A stretch of DNA of 64,000 nucleotides from Begonia masoniana (GCA_022432975.1 CM039502.1:21167228-21231227), one strand, 5' to 3'. Positions 50,936 to 62,743 are shown, numbered from the stretch's first letter. A program made the numbers and translations. The notes: generated by a model not told the origin, from the sequence alone.

Positions 50936-52473
50936 ATGGCATTCAACACAAACTCTACTCAAGTAGAAGGCCAGTCTACCACTAGACCTCCGTTCTTTGA
51001 TGGTAACGATTATGTGTACTAGAAGTCTAGAATGAGGATATATGTTCATAGTCCATACATAGCTTTTAAAACAGAGAATGGTGTTAGGATTCCCAAAGCA
51101 TCACACGAACTAAATGATACAGACAAAAAGAACTTGAGCTTAAATGCCAAGGCAATAAACACCCTGTACTGTGCTCTGAATAGAGATGAATTTAATAGAG
51201 TACAAGGGTGTGAGAGCGCCCAAGAGATTTGGCGCCTATTAGAGGTCACACACGAGGGTACAAATCTGGTGAAAGAGAGCAAACTGAATATGCTTGTACA
51301 CGAGTATGAGCTATTTTCAATGCTTAAAGATGAATCTGTCTCTTCTATGTTTACAAGATTTACTAACATAACCAATAGCCTAAAAGCTCTTGGTAAATCA
51401 TATTCGCGAGAAGAACAGGTCAGGAAGATTCTTAGATGTCTTCCAAGGAGTTGGCAGCCGAAGGTGACTACAATTCAGGAAGGAAAGGACCTCAAAGTCT
51501 TAAAGCTTGAGGAACTCATTGGATCTCTCATGACGCATGTGATCACAATGAGGACAAACGAAAAGGAGGACCTCAAGGAGAAAGAAGTCACAAAAAAAAA
51601 GGACATTGCACTGAAAGCCTCCTCAAGCAAACATGAAGTGTCTGAGGAAGAAGAAGAAGAAGATGATAAGGACATTGCTCTTATCACTAGGAGATTCAGC
51701 AAGTTCCTTCAAAGAAACAGGATGCAAGGAAGGAGATTTCCAAAGGGTGAAAAGTTACAAAGAGAAAAGAAAATCACGTGTTTCGAGTGTGAAGCCTGAA
51801 CACATGAAGGCAGACTGTCCACAAGCGAAGAAAAATCCCAAGAAGTTTAAGAAGAAGGCTATGAAGGCCACTTGGGATGACAGTGAAGATGACACCTCTT
51901 CAGAAGAGGAAGAGGTTGCCAACCTGTGCTTCATGGCACATGAAGATAAGGTCAGTTCTTCTTCCTCCAGTACCTTAAGTGATAGTGAGAGTGAAAATGA
52001 TGATAGTGAGGTAATTGATGCTTTTAATGATCTAGTTAAGCAATTTGGTATGCTTAAGACTAAATATAATTTGTTGAAAAAGGAAAATGTTGGTCGGATT
52101 GAAAATCATGCTAAAGAAGTTGACTTACATAAAAAGGAAATTAGTGATCTGAAAAGTAAAAATGAAGATTTGAATAATATCATTCTGAAATTTACCAATG
52201 GCACCAAATTATTTAAGATGTTATTAGGTAGTCAGAGAGTAAATTTTGACAGAGCAGGTTTAGGTTATGACAAGTCTAATAAAAGAAGGCTTTTAAGAAT
52301 TTCTTTGTTAAATCTATTGTTTGTCATGCGTGTAATGAAGTAGGACATAAATCCTTTGAGTGTCCTTTAAAATCAAACAATATCAAATCTGGCAGTAAAC
52401 TACAATGGGTTCTTAAGGGGACCAGGCCTAACACTAGGACCCAAAAGATTTGGGTACCTAAGAAGACCAATTG
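50936..52473 (+). pseudogene. Sirevirus Gag, broken
   Basis: ATG 50936 opens MAFNTNSTQVEGQSTTRPPF, typical of this family, but codon 29 is TAG (51020-51022) where relatives have Trp. The copia gag domain continues at 51032-51500 (CESAQEIWRLLEVTHEGT, YELFSMLKDESVSSMFTRF, RKILRCLPRSWQPKVTTIQE). The first CCHC knuckle (CFEC, then HMKADC) is cut by a frameshift near 51795. An acidic Ser-rich stretch and a coiled coil (about 51900-52230) follow. A second CCHC (CHACNEVGHKSFEC, about 52322-52363) is in another frame. At least one stop and two frameshifts. Confidence 0.9.
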
Positions 52474-52479
52474 ATTATT

Positions 52480-53974
52480 GTTTTGTAGGTTGAGTGTTCT
52501 CCCTCAAAGAATCAGTGGTACCTTGACAGTGGATGCTCAAGGCATATGACAGGAGACTCAACCAAATTTGCCTTTGTCAACAAAAAGAAAAGAAATGTTA
52601 CTTTTAGTGGAAACCAAAATGGGAGAAGTGTTGGCATTGACAATATAGGTAACAACTCTAACCCCATTATAGAAAATGTGCTGTTAGTAGAAGGTTTAAA
52701 GCATAACTTGCTTAGTATTAGTCAGTTGTGTGATAAAGGCTATAAGGTAACATTTAAATCAAATGCATGTGTGATCAAAGACATTTCAAATAACAACGTA
52801 CTGTTTAAAGGTTATAAGAAAGAAAATGTCTATATTATTGATCTGAATGATATTGAGCATGTTGATGAGAAATACTTTGCTGTTAATTCTTCCAATGATA
52901 GTTGGATTTGACATAGGAGATTAGGACACGTAGGGATGGATACCTTAGCTAAGATTACTAAGGATAATTTAGTTAGAGGGATCCCTAAGATATCATTTGA
53001 GAAGGATAAGGTCTGTGAAGCCTGCCAAATGGGTAAGCAGATCAAAAGTTCATTTGCATCGAAGAATGCAATCTCTACCTCCAAGCATCTCCAACTTCTT
53101 CATATGGACCTCTTCGGTGCAGCTAATATAGCCAGCCTAGGAGGTAAATTCTATGCTTTTGTCATTGTTGACGACTTCTCTAAATTTACTTGGGTGTTCT
53201 TTCTGAAGTCAAAGGATGAGACCTTTGATACTTTCTCTAGTTTTAGGAAAATAGTTCAAAATGAAAAAGAACTCACCATTGTTGCTATTCGTAGTGATCA
53301 TGGTAGAGAATTTGAAAATGAGATATTTGAACTCTTGTGTCTCAAATATGGAGTTGAACACAACTTTTCCTCCCCTAGAACCCCTCAGCAAAATGGCGTT
53401 GTTGAGAGGAAGAATAGGTCTCTTCAAGAGCTAGCCCGAACTATGCTTAATGAAAATTCCCTTCCAAAATATTTCTGGGTTGAAGCTGTTTCAACAGCTT
53501 ATTATGTGCTTAATCGGGTCTCTATAAGACCTATTCTTGAGAAAACTCCCTATGAGCTTTGGAATGACGAAACCCCTTCTGTCAAATATTTTAGAGCCAT
53601 TGGTTGTAAGTGCTTCATTCTGAACACTAAGGATAACTTAGGAAAATTCGATTCCAAATCTGATCTTGGAATTTTTCTGGTTTATTCTCTTTCCAGTAAA
53701 GCATATATGGTGTTCAATAGGAGAACCCTAGTTGTAGAGGAATCTGTACATGTCAATTTTGATGAGACCCCTCATCTCACAATCAATGTGGATGAGAATG
53801 ACTCTTTAGAAAAACATCTGGATTCTCTTTCCTTAGACAAGCTTACTGATCACCATCAAGGTGATAAATTCTTAGATCCTTCCTCAAGTTCTCTAGATAT
53901 TGTTCCTGTCAAGGATGAAATTCCTGCTCTACCTAGGGATTGAAAATATGTCAAAGATCATCTCTTAGATAAAG
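52480..53974 (+). pseudogene. Sirevirus protease and integrase, broken
   Basis: Protease YLDSGCSRHMTG (about 52515-52550) with LKHNLLSISQLCDKGY. Integrase zinc finger HRRLGH, then CEACQMGK. Integrase core with MDLFG, then RSDHGREFEN, then PQQNGVVERKNR. Copia-specific end PYELWNDETPSVKYFRAIGC. Stops: TGA 52909-52911 and TGA 53941-53943, both at positions where relatives carry Trp. The reading frame is then interrupted by the solo LTR at 53975. Confidence 0.92.
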
Positions 53975-54142
53975 TGTCACGACCCCAGGAGGAATCGCCA
54001 CACAATTCATTACTTAGCCTCTTAATCATTTTGTTCTTACCTCACACATCTTGATCATTATTAGTGTTAATATTATATTATTTTTTTTAAAGTATCTCTT
54101 AAACTGCATCTACCGATAGAGTCATAAACTCACATCGACAAC

Positions 54143-54161
54143 GGGGGGGGGGGGGGGGGGG
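54143..54161 (+). repeat. G19 homopolymer
   Basis: Nineteen consecutive G within the solo LTR. It could form intermolecular or slipped G-quadruplexes, or could be a sequencing artefact. Confidence 0.9.
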
Positions 54162-54365
54162 ATGATCAGGTCTCGCCCACGCACACGTCTGATTCCAACC
54201 AGCACTAGACATCCACCGGTGGTCACGGGCATTGCAGTGTCTAATTAAAGGCATTGTCCGGTCTCGAACATTCTCCACTAGATTTCATTTTACACTACAT
54301 CAGACCGTTGGTCATGTGCGCCTCGCGTGACTAATTAAAAACGTACTCGGGCACTAAACGACGAA

Positions 54366-56132
54366 ATACTACATCATCCGGTGACTAAACATACTACATC
54401 ATCCGGTGACTAAACATACTACATCATCCGGTGACTAAACATACTACATCATCCGGTGACTAAACATACTACATCATCCGGTGACTAAACATACTACATC
54501 ATCCGGTGACTAAACATACTACATCATCCGGTGACTAAACATACTACATCATCCGGTGACTAAACATACTACATCATCCGGTGACTAAACATACTACATC
54601 ATCCGGTGACTAAACATACTACATCATCCGGTGACTAAACATACTACATCATCCGGTGACTAAACATACTACATCATCCGGTGACTAAACATACTACATC
54701 ATCCGGTGACTAAACATACTACATCATCCGGTGACTAAACATACTACATCATCCGGTGACTAAACATACTACATCATCCGGTGACTAAACATACTACATC
54801 ATCCGGTGACTAAACATACTACATCATCCGGTGACTAAACATACTACATCATCCGGTGACTAAACATACTACATCATCCGGTGACTAAACATACTACATC
54901 ATCCGGTGACTAAACATACTACATCATCCGGTGACTAAACATACTACATCATCCGGTGACTAAACATACTACATCATCCGGTGACTAAACATACTACATC
55001 ATCCGGTGACTAAACATACTACATCATCCGGTGACTAAACATACTACATCATCCGGTGACTAAACATACTACATCATCCGGTGACTAAACATACTACATC
55101 ATCCGGTGACTAAACATACTACATCATCCGGTGACTAAACATACTACATCATCCGGTGACTAAACATACTACATCATCCGGTGACTAAACATACTACATC
55201 ATCCGGTGACTAAACATACTACATCATCCGGTGACTAAACATACTACATCATCCGGTGACTAAACATACTACATCATCCGGTGACTAAACATACTACATC
55301 ATCCGGTGACTAAACATACTACATCATCCGGTGACTAAACATACTACATCATCCGGTGACTAAACATACTACATCATCCGGTGACTAAACATACTACATC
55401 ATCCGGTGACTAAACATACTACATCATCCGGTGACTAAACATACTACATCATCCGGTGACTAAACATACTACATCATCCGGTGACTAAACATACTACATC
55501 ATCCGGTGACTAAACATACTACATCATCCGGTGACTAAACATACTACATCATCCGGTGACTAAACATACTACATCATCCGGTGACTAAACATACTACATC
55601 ATCCGGTGACTAAACATACTACATCATCCGGTGACTAAACATACTACATCATCCGGTGACTAAACATACTACATCATCCGGTGACTAAACATACTACATC
55701 ATCCGGTGACTAAACATACTACATCATCCGGTGACTAAACATACTACATCATCCGGTGACTAAACATACTACATCATCCGGTGACTAAACATACTACATC
55801 ATCCGGTGACTAAACATACTACATCATCCGGTGACTAAACATACTACATCATCCGGTGACTAAACATACTACATCATCCGGTGACTAAACATACTACATC
55901 ATCCGGTGACTAAACATACTACATCATCCGGTGACTAAACATACTACATCATCCGGTGACTAAACATACTACATCATCCGGTGACTAAACATACTACATC
56001 ATCCGGTGACTAAACATACTACATCATCCGGTGACTAAACATACTACATCATCCGGTGACTAAACATACTACATCATCCGGTGACTAAACATACTACATC
56101 ATCCGGTGACTAAACATACTACATCATCCGGT
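54366..56132. repeat. 25-bp satellite, 70 copies plus a partial
   Basis: The unit begins ATACTACATCATCCGGTGAC and ends TAAAC. The phase is constant from 54366 to 56115, then 17 bases of a last unit. I see no variants. The core CCGGTGACTAAA parallels CCGATCGCTAAA of the Sirevirus LTR array. Confidence 0.97.
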
Positions 56133-57688
56133 AAATAGCGAAAGACTTAGGTTAATAACACGTTCCATATTCTAAAAAAATATTCTCAGACTCAGTAATC
56201 AAATCAAACAATCTCAAACTCAATGTTTTAAAATAATCTTATCCTACCCAGACTTTCATATTTAAAATCATACTGACATCATGCACGCATTAACCAGGGG
56301 TCTTAATCGCTTATCTAGCCTTGCACTGTCATTTTGAGCATCCTCTAGCAACCGGCTTTAAGCATCTTCTCTGGATTGGGAATCCTCACCTGTGAACTCT
56401 TCACCTACATCATAAGGTTTAACTATAAGCCTAATACTTAATAAGGAATGCAACACTAACATGGATGCATGAATGTATAATTCAGGAAACACATGCTCAT
56501 AAGTCTTTTCTCGTTCATATCTTTGCTCGTAATCATCATTCATAATTATTGATCATATTCTTCATTTAAGTTGTGTGGATTAAGAGAGGATTTGTGCCGG
56601 TAAAGGGGGTTCGACAGTGAGTTTGATCTTGGTCCCTACTGCGGGTCGTATTCATATGTCCCTCTTTTGAACTGTGACATACGCCGAACTGCCCCCAACC
56701 CTCACTTAGCCCACGTTGCATAAGTTTCATCTTCTTACTTTATTCATGAGAAAACCATGCTCTTAAAACATTTTCATATGCACAAAATAGTCATGATGCA
56801 TGTACATGGAAATTCTTAAATCATCAGGCTACAGAACAGAGCATCCTCCCAACATGAAAACTTACCATTAAACTAAACATTAACATAAGTACGAGACAGT
56901 AGCATAAATGGCCTCTAATCGTCATGTCAGTTACTATCTAGCATCCTTTGATGTAGGGTCCTAATGACCGAGAAACCTATACATTCACTTACCTGGTTTC
57001 CTTAGCAACTTGAGCTCTTCTCTTCGGACTTCTTCGCCTAAAACATTTACATTGCAGTAGTTAAAACAAAATCCTATTAGTTCTAATCACAGGTTATCCT
57101 AGGGTCTAATAGCTAAAGTCATTCCCGAATCTATAGTTTAATACTCTGTGCAGTCTGAAATCCAAAAACCGAAATAGACAAACTCGACTATCAATTACCC
57201 AGGGTTGGTTATTTTAAATGTCCAGAATCGATTCGGAATGACATTACCGATCTCGGATTTTAAAACGTCCTTATTATTACACGGCCATTGAAGAATCCAG
57301 AACTTCAACACATAGCTGAAAACAGAGCTTAACGACTAATAGATAGCTACATTGCCAAACTCGTACCTCGAGGACAAAGTAGCCGAGAAGTAGCAAGGAC
57401 ACCAATCGTCGAAGGAGAGATTTCCAGCTGACAGAGAGCGAGAGCTCGAGAGAGAAAATCGCCGAGAGTAATGACGGCTACAGTGAAGTTTAATGTAGAT
57501 TTGAACCCTTTCCATTTTCTTTAAATACCGGTCTTAATCCACTATTATTACAACTTTGCCACTCAACCTAGTTTAAATCCACACGAAATTAATTAAGCTT
57601 GACACAAAATTCTAAACCGGGAAGATTGAATATTCATGATCGTTAAAACAGTTAGGAAAGTCACCTGGTCGTCTTGTCGGGTGTTACA

Positions 57689-58580
57689 TGAAGTCTTAGG
57701 TGATCCTTCCTTAGGTGTAAAGACTAGATCATCTCTTAGAAATCTCTGTGCAATGTGGTATTCATTTCTCAAGTAGAGCCTAAGAAATTTGAAGAGGCCG
57801 AGAATGATGAAAATTAGATTGTGGCTATGCAGGAAGAATTAAATCAATCTGAAAGGAGAAAGATATAGAAACTTGTTCCACGGCCTAAAGATCATCCCAT
57901 TATTGGAACTAAATGGGTTTACAAGAATAAATTGGATGAAAATGAGATTGTTGTAAGAAATAAGGCTAGACTAGTTGCTAAGGGATACTCTCAAGAAGAA
58001 GGTATTGATTTTGAGGAATCCTTTGCCCCTGTAGCTAGACTAGAGTCAATTAGAATGCTCTTAGCTTTTGCTTGCTACAAAAACTTCACACTCTTTCAAA
58101 TGGATGTAAAGAGTGCATTCTTAAATGGTTACATCACAGAAGAAATTTATGTTAAGCAACCCTTAGGTTTTGAAGCTTTTGATAAACCCGACCATGTATA
58201 CAAACTAAGAAAAGCTCTTTATGGTCTTAAGCAGGCTCCTAGAGCTTGGTATGATAGATTGAAGAATTTCCTTGAGGAAAGGAATTTCAAAAAGGGTAAC
58301 ATCGATTCAACTCTATTTACCATGCAAAAGGATAAGAATATTCTCTTAGTACAAATCTATGTCGATGACATTATTTTTGGATCAACTAATGTCACTATGT
58401 GTAATGATTTTTCCTCCCTCGTGTAAAGTGAATTTGAGATGAGTATGATGGGGGAGTTAAAATTTTTCTTAGGATTCCAGATCAGTCAATCTCCTGATGA
58501 CATTTTCTTCTGCCAAGAAATATACATTAAGGAGCTCCTAAAGAAATTTGGTTTAGAATCTGTTAAATCCTCTAGAACTC
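57689..58580 (+). pseudogene. Sirevirus reverse transcriptase, first part
   Basis: After the solo LTR the frame continues: VEPKKFEEA, TAG (57815-57817), then TAG (57866-57868), both at family Trp positions, then [57 protein letters not shown] and the catalytic [13 protein letters not shown] at 58424-58426 precedes SEFEMSMMGELKFFLGFQI. The frame is cut at 58580 by another insertion. Confidence 0.93.
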
Positions 58581-60370
58581 TGTTAGTGATTTTACACACT
58601 TACACGCAAGTGCACGTGTCGCTAACGAAGTAATAGAGTAAGTAAAGTATCGATCCCACGAGGATATTGTTAATTGAATTAATCGCTATAAAAATCTTAT
58701 AAAAATATAAAATTGCTGGATAATAATTAGAAATAAAATATGAATAATGATGCAATAAAATAAAGCAAGATTAAACGAGGTAAAAACGATAAAAGAAGGC
58801 CTTGGCTAGGATCGATTTCTTCGTTACGAGAATTTTACACTGATGCTCTGATAATGCTCTGCAGCATTGTCTAAGAACAGCAAGAATTAAATAATTCTAG
58901 GATTCTTTCGAATTGCCTAGATAAATTCAAATTAGAATTTCCTTCGACTTTGAATGAATGTAACTAATATTGAATTTCTTATATGCTCTATTCTTATCGC
59001 CAATCGAATTAACGTTAACTACCTTGTAACGTATTAATCCAATTAATCAATCGTGCATCTTAACATTTATATTTACCTGTCGATAAAATATAAACATGAA
59101 ATATCAAACTATCTGTCGATATGAATTGAATTAGACGAGGAATATCACGAAAGATTGTTCCAAACAAAAATGCATTAGCAATGCTACAGTATTAATCACA
59201 AAACAGTAAGAATTCTTATATTTCTAGGGTTCCGTCGAATTGCCTAGATAAATTCGTTTTAGAATTTTCTTTTTAATTTTGAAAAGACAAAAACTTAATA
59301 TGAATTTTCTTGTGAACCTATTCTTAAATACCAAATAGATTAATGTTAGCGATTTTGCAACACTTTTAATCTATTCAATTTCTCATGCATCTTTAATTCC
59401 TATTTATCTATCGATACAATAGGAATATGTGAAATCAAAATTGTCTATCGACATAAATTGAATTAAGCAGTTCAAATCATGAGAAATCATTCAATGAAAA
59501 ATACGTAGCATTCATAGATCAATCAAAAAAACGTAACGAATACTACCGTCCTAACCAAGATAAAAAAGTTTAACTACTAGACATAATTAAAATAAACTAA
59601 CAATAATTGTGTTCATAAAAAAATATATTGCAATAAAAATAAGAGAAGAAGAAATTATCCAAGAAGAATGGCCGTCGTCCGTCTGGTCTCCTCTCCCCTC
59701 TTTTGCTTTCTTCTCCAGCAAGCCTTTTTGTTACGCAACCGAATACCCTTCATATCTCCAAGAAAAATATATTAAAATATGCCCCCCTGGATCTACTCTT
59801 CTCTCCACGTAAGGAGTTGTACCGAAATTCCTTTAAAAAAAAATATCTCCTTTAATTCTCCATGCAATCTTCTCTTTCTCTCTCCAATCTCCATTATCTT
59901 TAATTGTTTTCCTTTTTATTTAGCTTTCCAGAATGTTGCTTTTTTCTCTCTCTCCAATTGGCTTCTCTTTCCACGTGTTTCATCCTTCAAATTCTTCTTC
60001 TTCTAATTGGATTTCCTTCCTTTTTGTCCTCTTTTGTATGCCATGTGTCTTCTCCTCTTTTCTTCTTTCCAAATTTCTCTTCCTTGATTCTTGCCTTCAC
60101 TTTTTCTCCATAAATCTCAGCATTTGAATTCGAATTTCCCACTATAAAAATAACATTCAATTATGAAAATATAAAATTTGATTTCAAGAGAAAAATGTGT
60201 TTTTAATAGAGAATTGACATTAAATACATCAAATTGAATAAAAACACTAATGTTGTAGCATTACATGGCAATTGTAATAATTCATACCCATTTATTATTG
60301 CAATCACTCAATTCATATAAGTTTTCTTATGTAAAATTTGCATAAAATGACTCTAAAATAAGAGTCATCA
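58581..60370 (-). mobile_element. Solo LTR, Athila/Tat-like (1790 bp)
   Basis: Plus view TGTTAGTGATTTTACAC to AGAGTCATCA, flanked by a perfect duplication AACTC (58576-58580 and 60371-60375) and interrupting the copia pol frame. On the minus strand it has ATCCTCGTGGGATCGATACT followed by GTGCACTTGCG near the end, a landmark of Athila/Tat-type LTR ends. Inside, a block of about 330 bp is imperfectly repeated (GAATTGCCTAGATAAATTC at 58913 and 59236). The open frames at 59600-60130 are composition artefacts. Confidence 0.82.
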
Positions 60371-61103
60371 AACTCCCATGAGTACCACAACCAAATTGGA
60401 CAAAGATGAAAATAGAATAAGTGTGGACATTAAGAAATATCGTGATATGATTGGATCTTTGTTATATCTGACTGCTAGTAGGCCAGATATTCTCTTTAGT
60501 GTCTGTCTCTGTGCTAGATTTCAAGCTGCTTCTAAGGAGTCTCATTTATCTGCTGTCAAAAGAATTTTCAAATATTTGAGTGGGACTTACGACTTAGGAT
60601 TATGGTATCCGAAGGGCACCTCTTTTGATCTGATTGGATACTCAGATTCTGATTATGCTGGTAGTCTAGTTGATAGGAAAAGCACTAGTGGAACTTGTCA
60701 GTTCTTAGGAGAATCTCTAGTGTCTTGGTACTCTAAGAAACAAAATTCTGTTGCATTGTCAACTGCTGAGAGTGAATATATTCCTGCTGGTAGTTGTTGT
60801 GCACAAATGTTGTAGATGAAGCAGACTCTAGAAGATTATAATCTATTCTATGATAGGATTCTTATTCAGTGTGACAACACCAGTGCCATTAATATTTCCA
60901 AAAATCCGATCCAACATTCTAGAACTAAGCATATAGAGGTCAGATATCACTTTATAAGAGATCATGTTCAAAAAGGTGATATTTCCTTAGAATTTGTTAA
61001 TTCTGTTGATCAATTAGCTGACATCTTTACCAAGCCTTTGGATGAAAAGACCTTCAATAATATTAGAATAAGGTTAGGTCTCATTCGGGTTGAGAAAACC
61101 TAA
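60371..61103 (+). pseudogene. Sirevirus pol C-terminus and RNase H, one stop
   Basis: MSTTTKLDKDENRISVD, then YRDMIGSLLYLTASRPDI, then YSDSDYAGSLVDRKSTSG, NSVALSTAESEYI, TAG (60813-60815, family Trp), then IQCDNTSAINISKNP, HSRTKHIEVRYHFIRD, FTKPLDE. This is the classic copia RNase H ending, with the natural stop at 61101-61103. Confidence 0.94.
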
Positions 61104-61428
61104 GATTCTTCTTCTGTTGGTAAATTATGTTGGTCTCTGAAAGCATCGGAAGATGTATGTCTTCTATTAGGCATCAGATAATGTATATCTACCAATAGGC
61201 ATCGGAAGATATATTCTTCAATCTGCCGACACGTGTCACCCATTGGGCGATATCAGTTTTACACGTGTGTCGTCTTTCAGTCGGGCGGAACTCTAAGGTT
61301 TTAAATTCATTTTTTTTCTTTCTTTAGACGTTTCATCTTTCGCGCTCTTTCTCAAGCCTCTGCCATACCACTCATCTGTTCATTCCCTAAATTTCTCCTC
61401 TCTCGAGTTTCACTTTCTTGTCGAACAA
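61104..61428 (+). other. Sirevirus spacer between pol and the env-like gene, with GCATCGGAAGAT repeats
   Basis: GCATCGGAAGATGTATGTCT (61144), GCATCAGATAATGTATATCT (61171) and GCATCGGAAGATATATTCTT (61200) recur every 27-29 bp. Reverse-complemented, the core is ATCTTCCGATGC, again containing CCGATG as in the gypsy LTR arrays. CTGCCGACACGTGTCACCC (61222) follows, with a G-box CACGTG. Confidence 0.65.
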
Positions 61429-62743
61429 ATGGCTTCATCATCCCGTGCTGTTCCGAAACCGACCAAGAAGAAGGCTAAAATATCAGTCCGTCAGTCACGA
61501 GAGCTTCCTCGTGCAAACCAGTGGCCATTGCTCTATTTTCACAATCAGGCCGCTGAAGCCAGGTATCATGATGATTTCAAACATAAATCTTTGATTCCCT
61601 GTAGAGGGATTATCCCTGAGGATTTAGCTGGATAAATATTGTTGAACCATTGAAAGATCTTGTACTACTGGAATTATTTGATGTCGAGTCTTTCTATTAC
61701 CCTGAGGCGATCAAAATGTTATATGCCAATCTTAGCTTCCCCTCGGATCTCTCTACCCTTTCAAGTTACGTGTATGGAAAACACATAGTTATTACCTCCC
61801 AAACCATCAATGTCATTCTGGGGAGTCCTCACCTTGATAGTCATCCCAAATTTTATGAGTCTGGACATGCGCCCTCTTTTCTTAACTCTCTTGCGGGTCA
61901 TCAATTTTTGAAGGCTATTGCTTTGGACCCAAATCTCATCCCTGATTCCTTGAAGAGCAAGCATCTCAACTGTAGGGCTCGACTCTTTCACCAGATGATC
62001 GGGTATAATATCATTCCAAAGGGTGGTCACCACGATGAAGTAAGTGGTATGGATTTATTTGTTCTGTTTTCCCTTTATCAAAAGACCCCCTTTGATATGA
62101 GCTTTATTGTTTTACAGAGGATGGTACAGAGTGTCTCCTCCAGGTCTACCTCCCTTCCTTATAATCTCCTACTCATGCGACTCTTTGCGCAATTTGAAGT
62201 AGAATTTCTAGAGGAAGATGATCCATTCCGATTACAACCTTCCAGCTATTACTCTACCACTACTCTCAACAGAATGGGGATCAAAAGGAATCGCAAAGGA
62301 GATTTTGTTTTGGATCAAACCAAGAAAAAGGCTACTAAAGCTAAATCTGTCAAGCTTGGGAAGAGAAAACTTTTCCTGCAAGAGGAATCTGTTCAAGAAG
62401 GTATGGATGAGTTTGAGATTCCTGCCTTTGATGACTCACCTTCTGCCTCTCAGGTGTCTTGTTCCCATTCTCCTCGCCTTATCATTCCTCCTTTTGTTCC
62501 TAGCCTTCCTCCTACTTCTCTTCCTCCTCCTCCTATACCTCCTACATTAGTGGCACATACCACTCCAATATCTGTGTCTTCTCCACTTCCAGAGTATCCA
62601 CCTTCTCCTCCACCCACTATTTTGTTGTCACTCTGCCTGCTCTAGCCCCTACCTCTCCCTCAATTCAATCTGCTCCTACAGTTCCAACTGCTCCTACACT
62701 CCCAATTGCTCCTCCAAGTCCAATTGCTTCTCTAAGTCCAATT
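61429..62743 (+). pseudogene. Sirevirus env-like third ORF
   Basis: ATG 61429 opens MASSSRAVPKPTKKKAKI (basic, Lys-rich). The frame shifts near 61628 and continues as LVLLELFDVESFYYPEAIKM, LYANLSF, YVYGKHIVITSQTINVILGS, HQMIGYNIIPKGGHHDEVSG, then a basic patch (RKGDFVLDQTKKKATKAKS) and a Pro-rich tail with another frameshift near 62625. It ends where the gypsy LTR begins. Such ORFs are called env-like in Sireviruses by position only. I see no signal peptide and no convincing transmembrane helix. The YANL-x-YxxGxxIxxxxxxINxxLG pattern is shared with the MULE gene at 10193-11379. Entry function is not supported. Confidence 0.8.

Larger units (their letters stand above)
53975..57688 (-). mobile_element. 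Solo LTR of a Tekay-like gypsy element carrying a satellite (3714 bp)
   Basis: Plus view TGTCACGACCCC to GTCGGGTGTTACA. Flanks TAAAG (53970-53974) and TGAAG (57689-57693) form a duplication with one mismatch. Removing the LTR restores the copia frame (LDK to VLGDP). Large parts match the inner gypsy LTR (GAGGATTTGTGCCGGTAAAG at 56585, donor-like ACTTACCTGG at 56987-56996). Without the 25-bp array it is about 1.95 kb. CGGGCACTAAACGACGAAAT at 54348-54367 is a relative of the shared 19-bp motif, right at the array's edge. Confidence 0.9.

Noticed and set aside
51475..51702. Ser-rich minus-strand frame
   Set aside because: Shadow of the acidic Glu/Asp-rich part of the copia Gag on the other strand.
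59609..60127. Overlapping Phe/Ser/Leu-rich frames resembling membrane proteins
   Set aside because: Composition effect of T/C-rich sequence within a solo LTR.
61429..62743. True viral envelope glycoprotein
   Set aside because: No signal peptide, cysteine pattern or convincing transmembrane segment. The protein resembles a plant-transposon domain; env-like is positional usage only.
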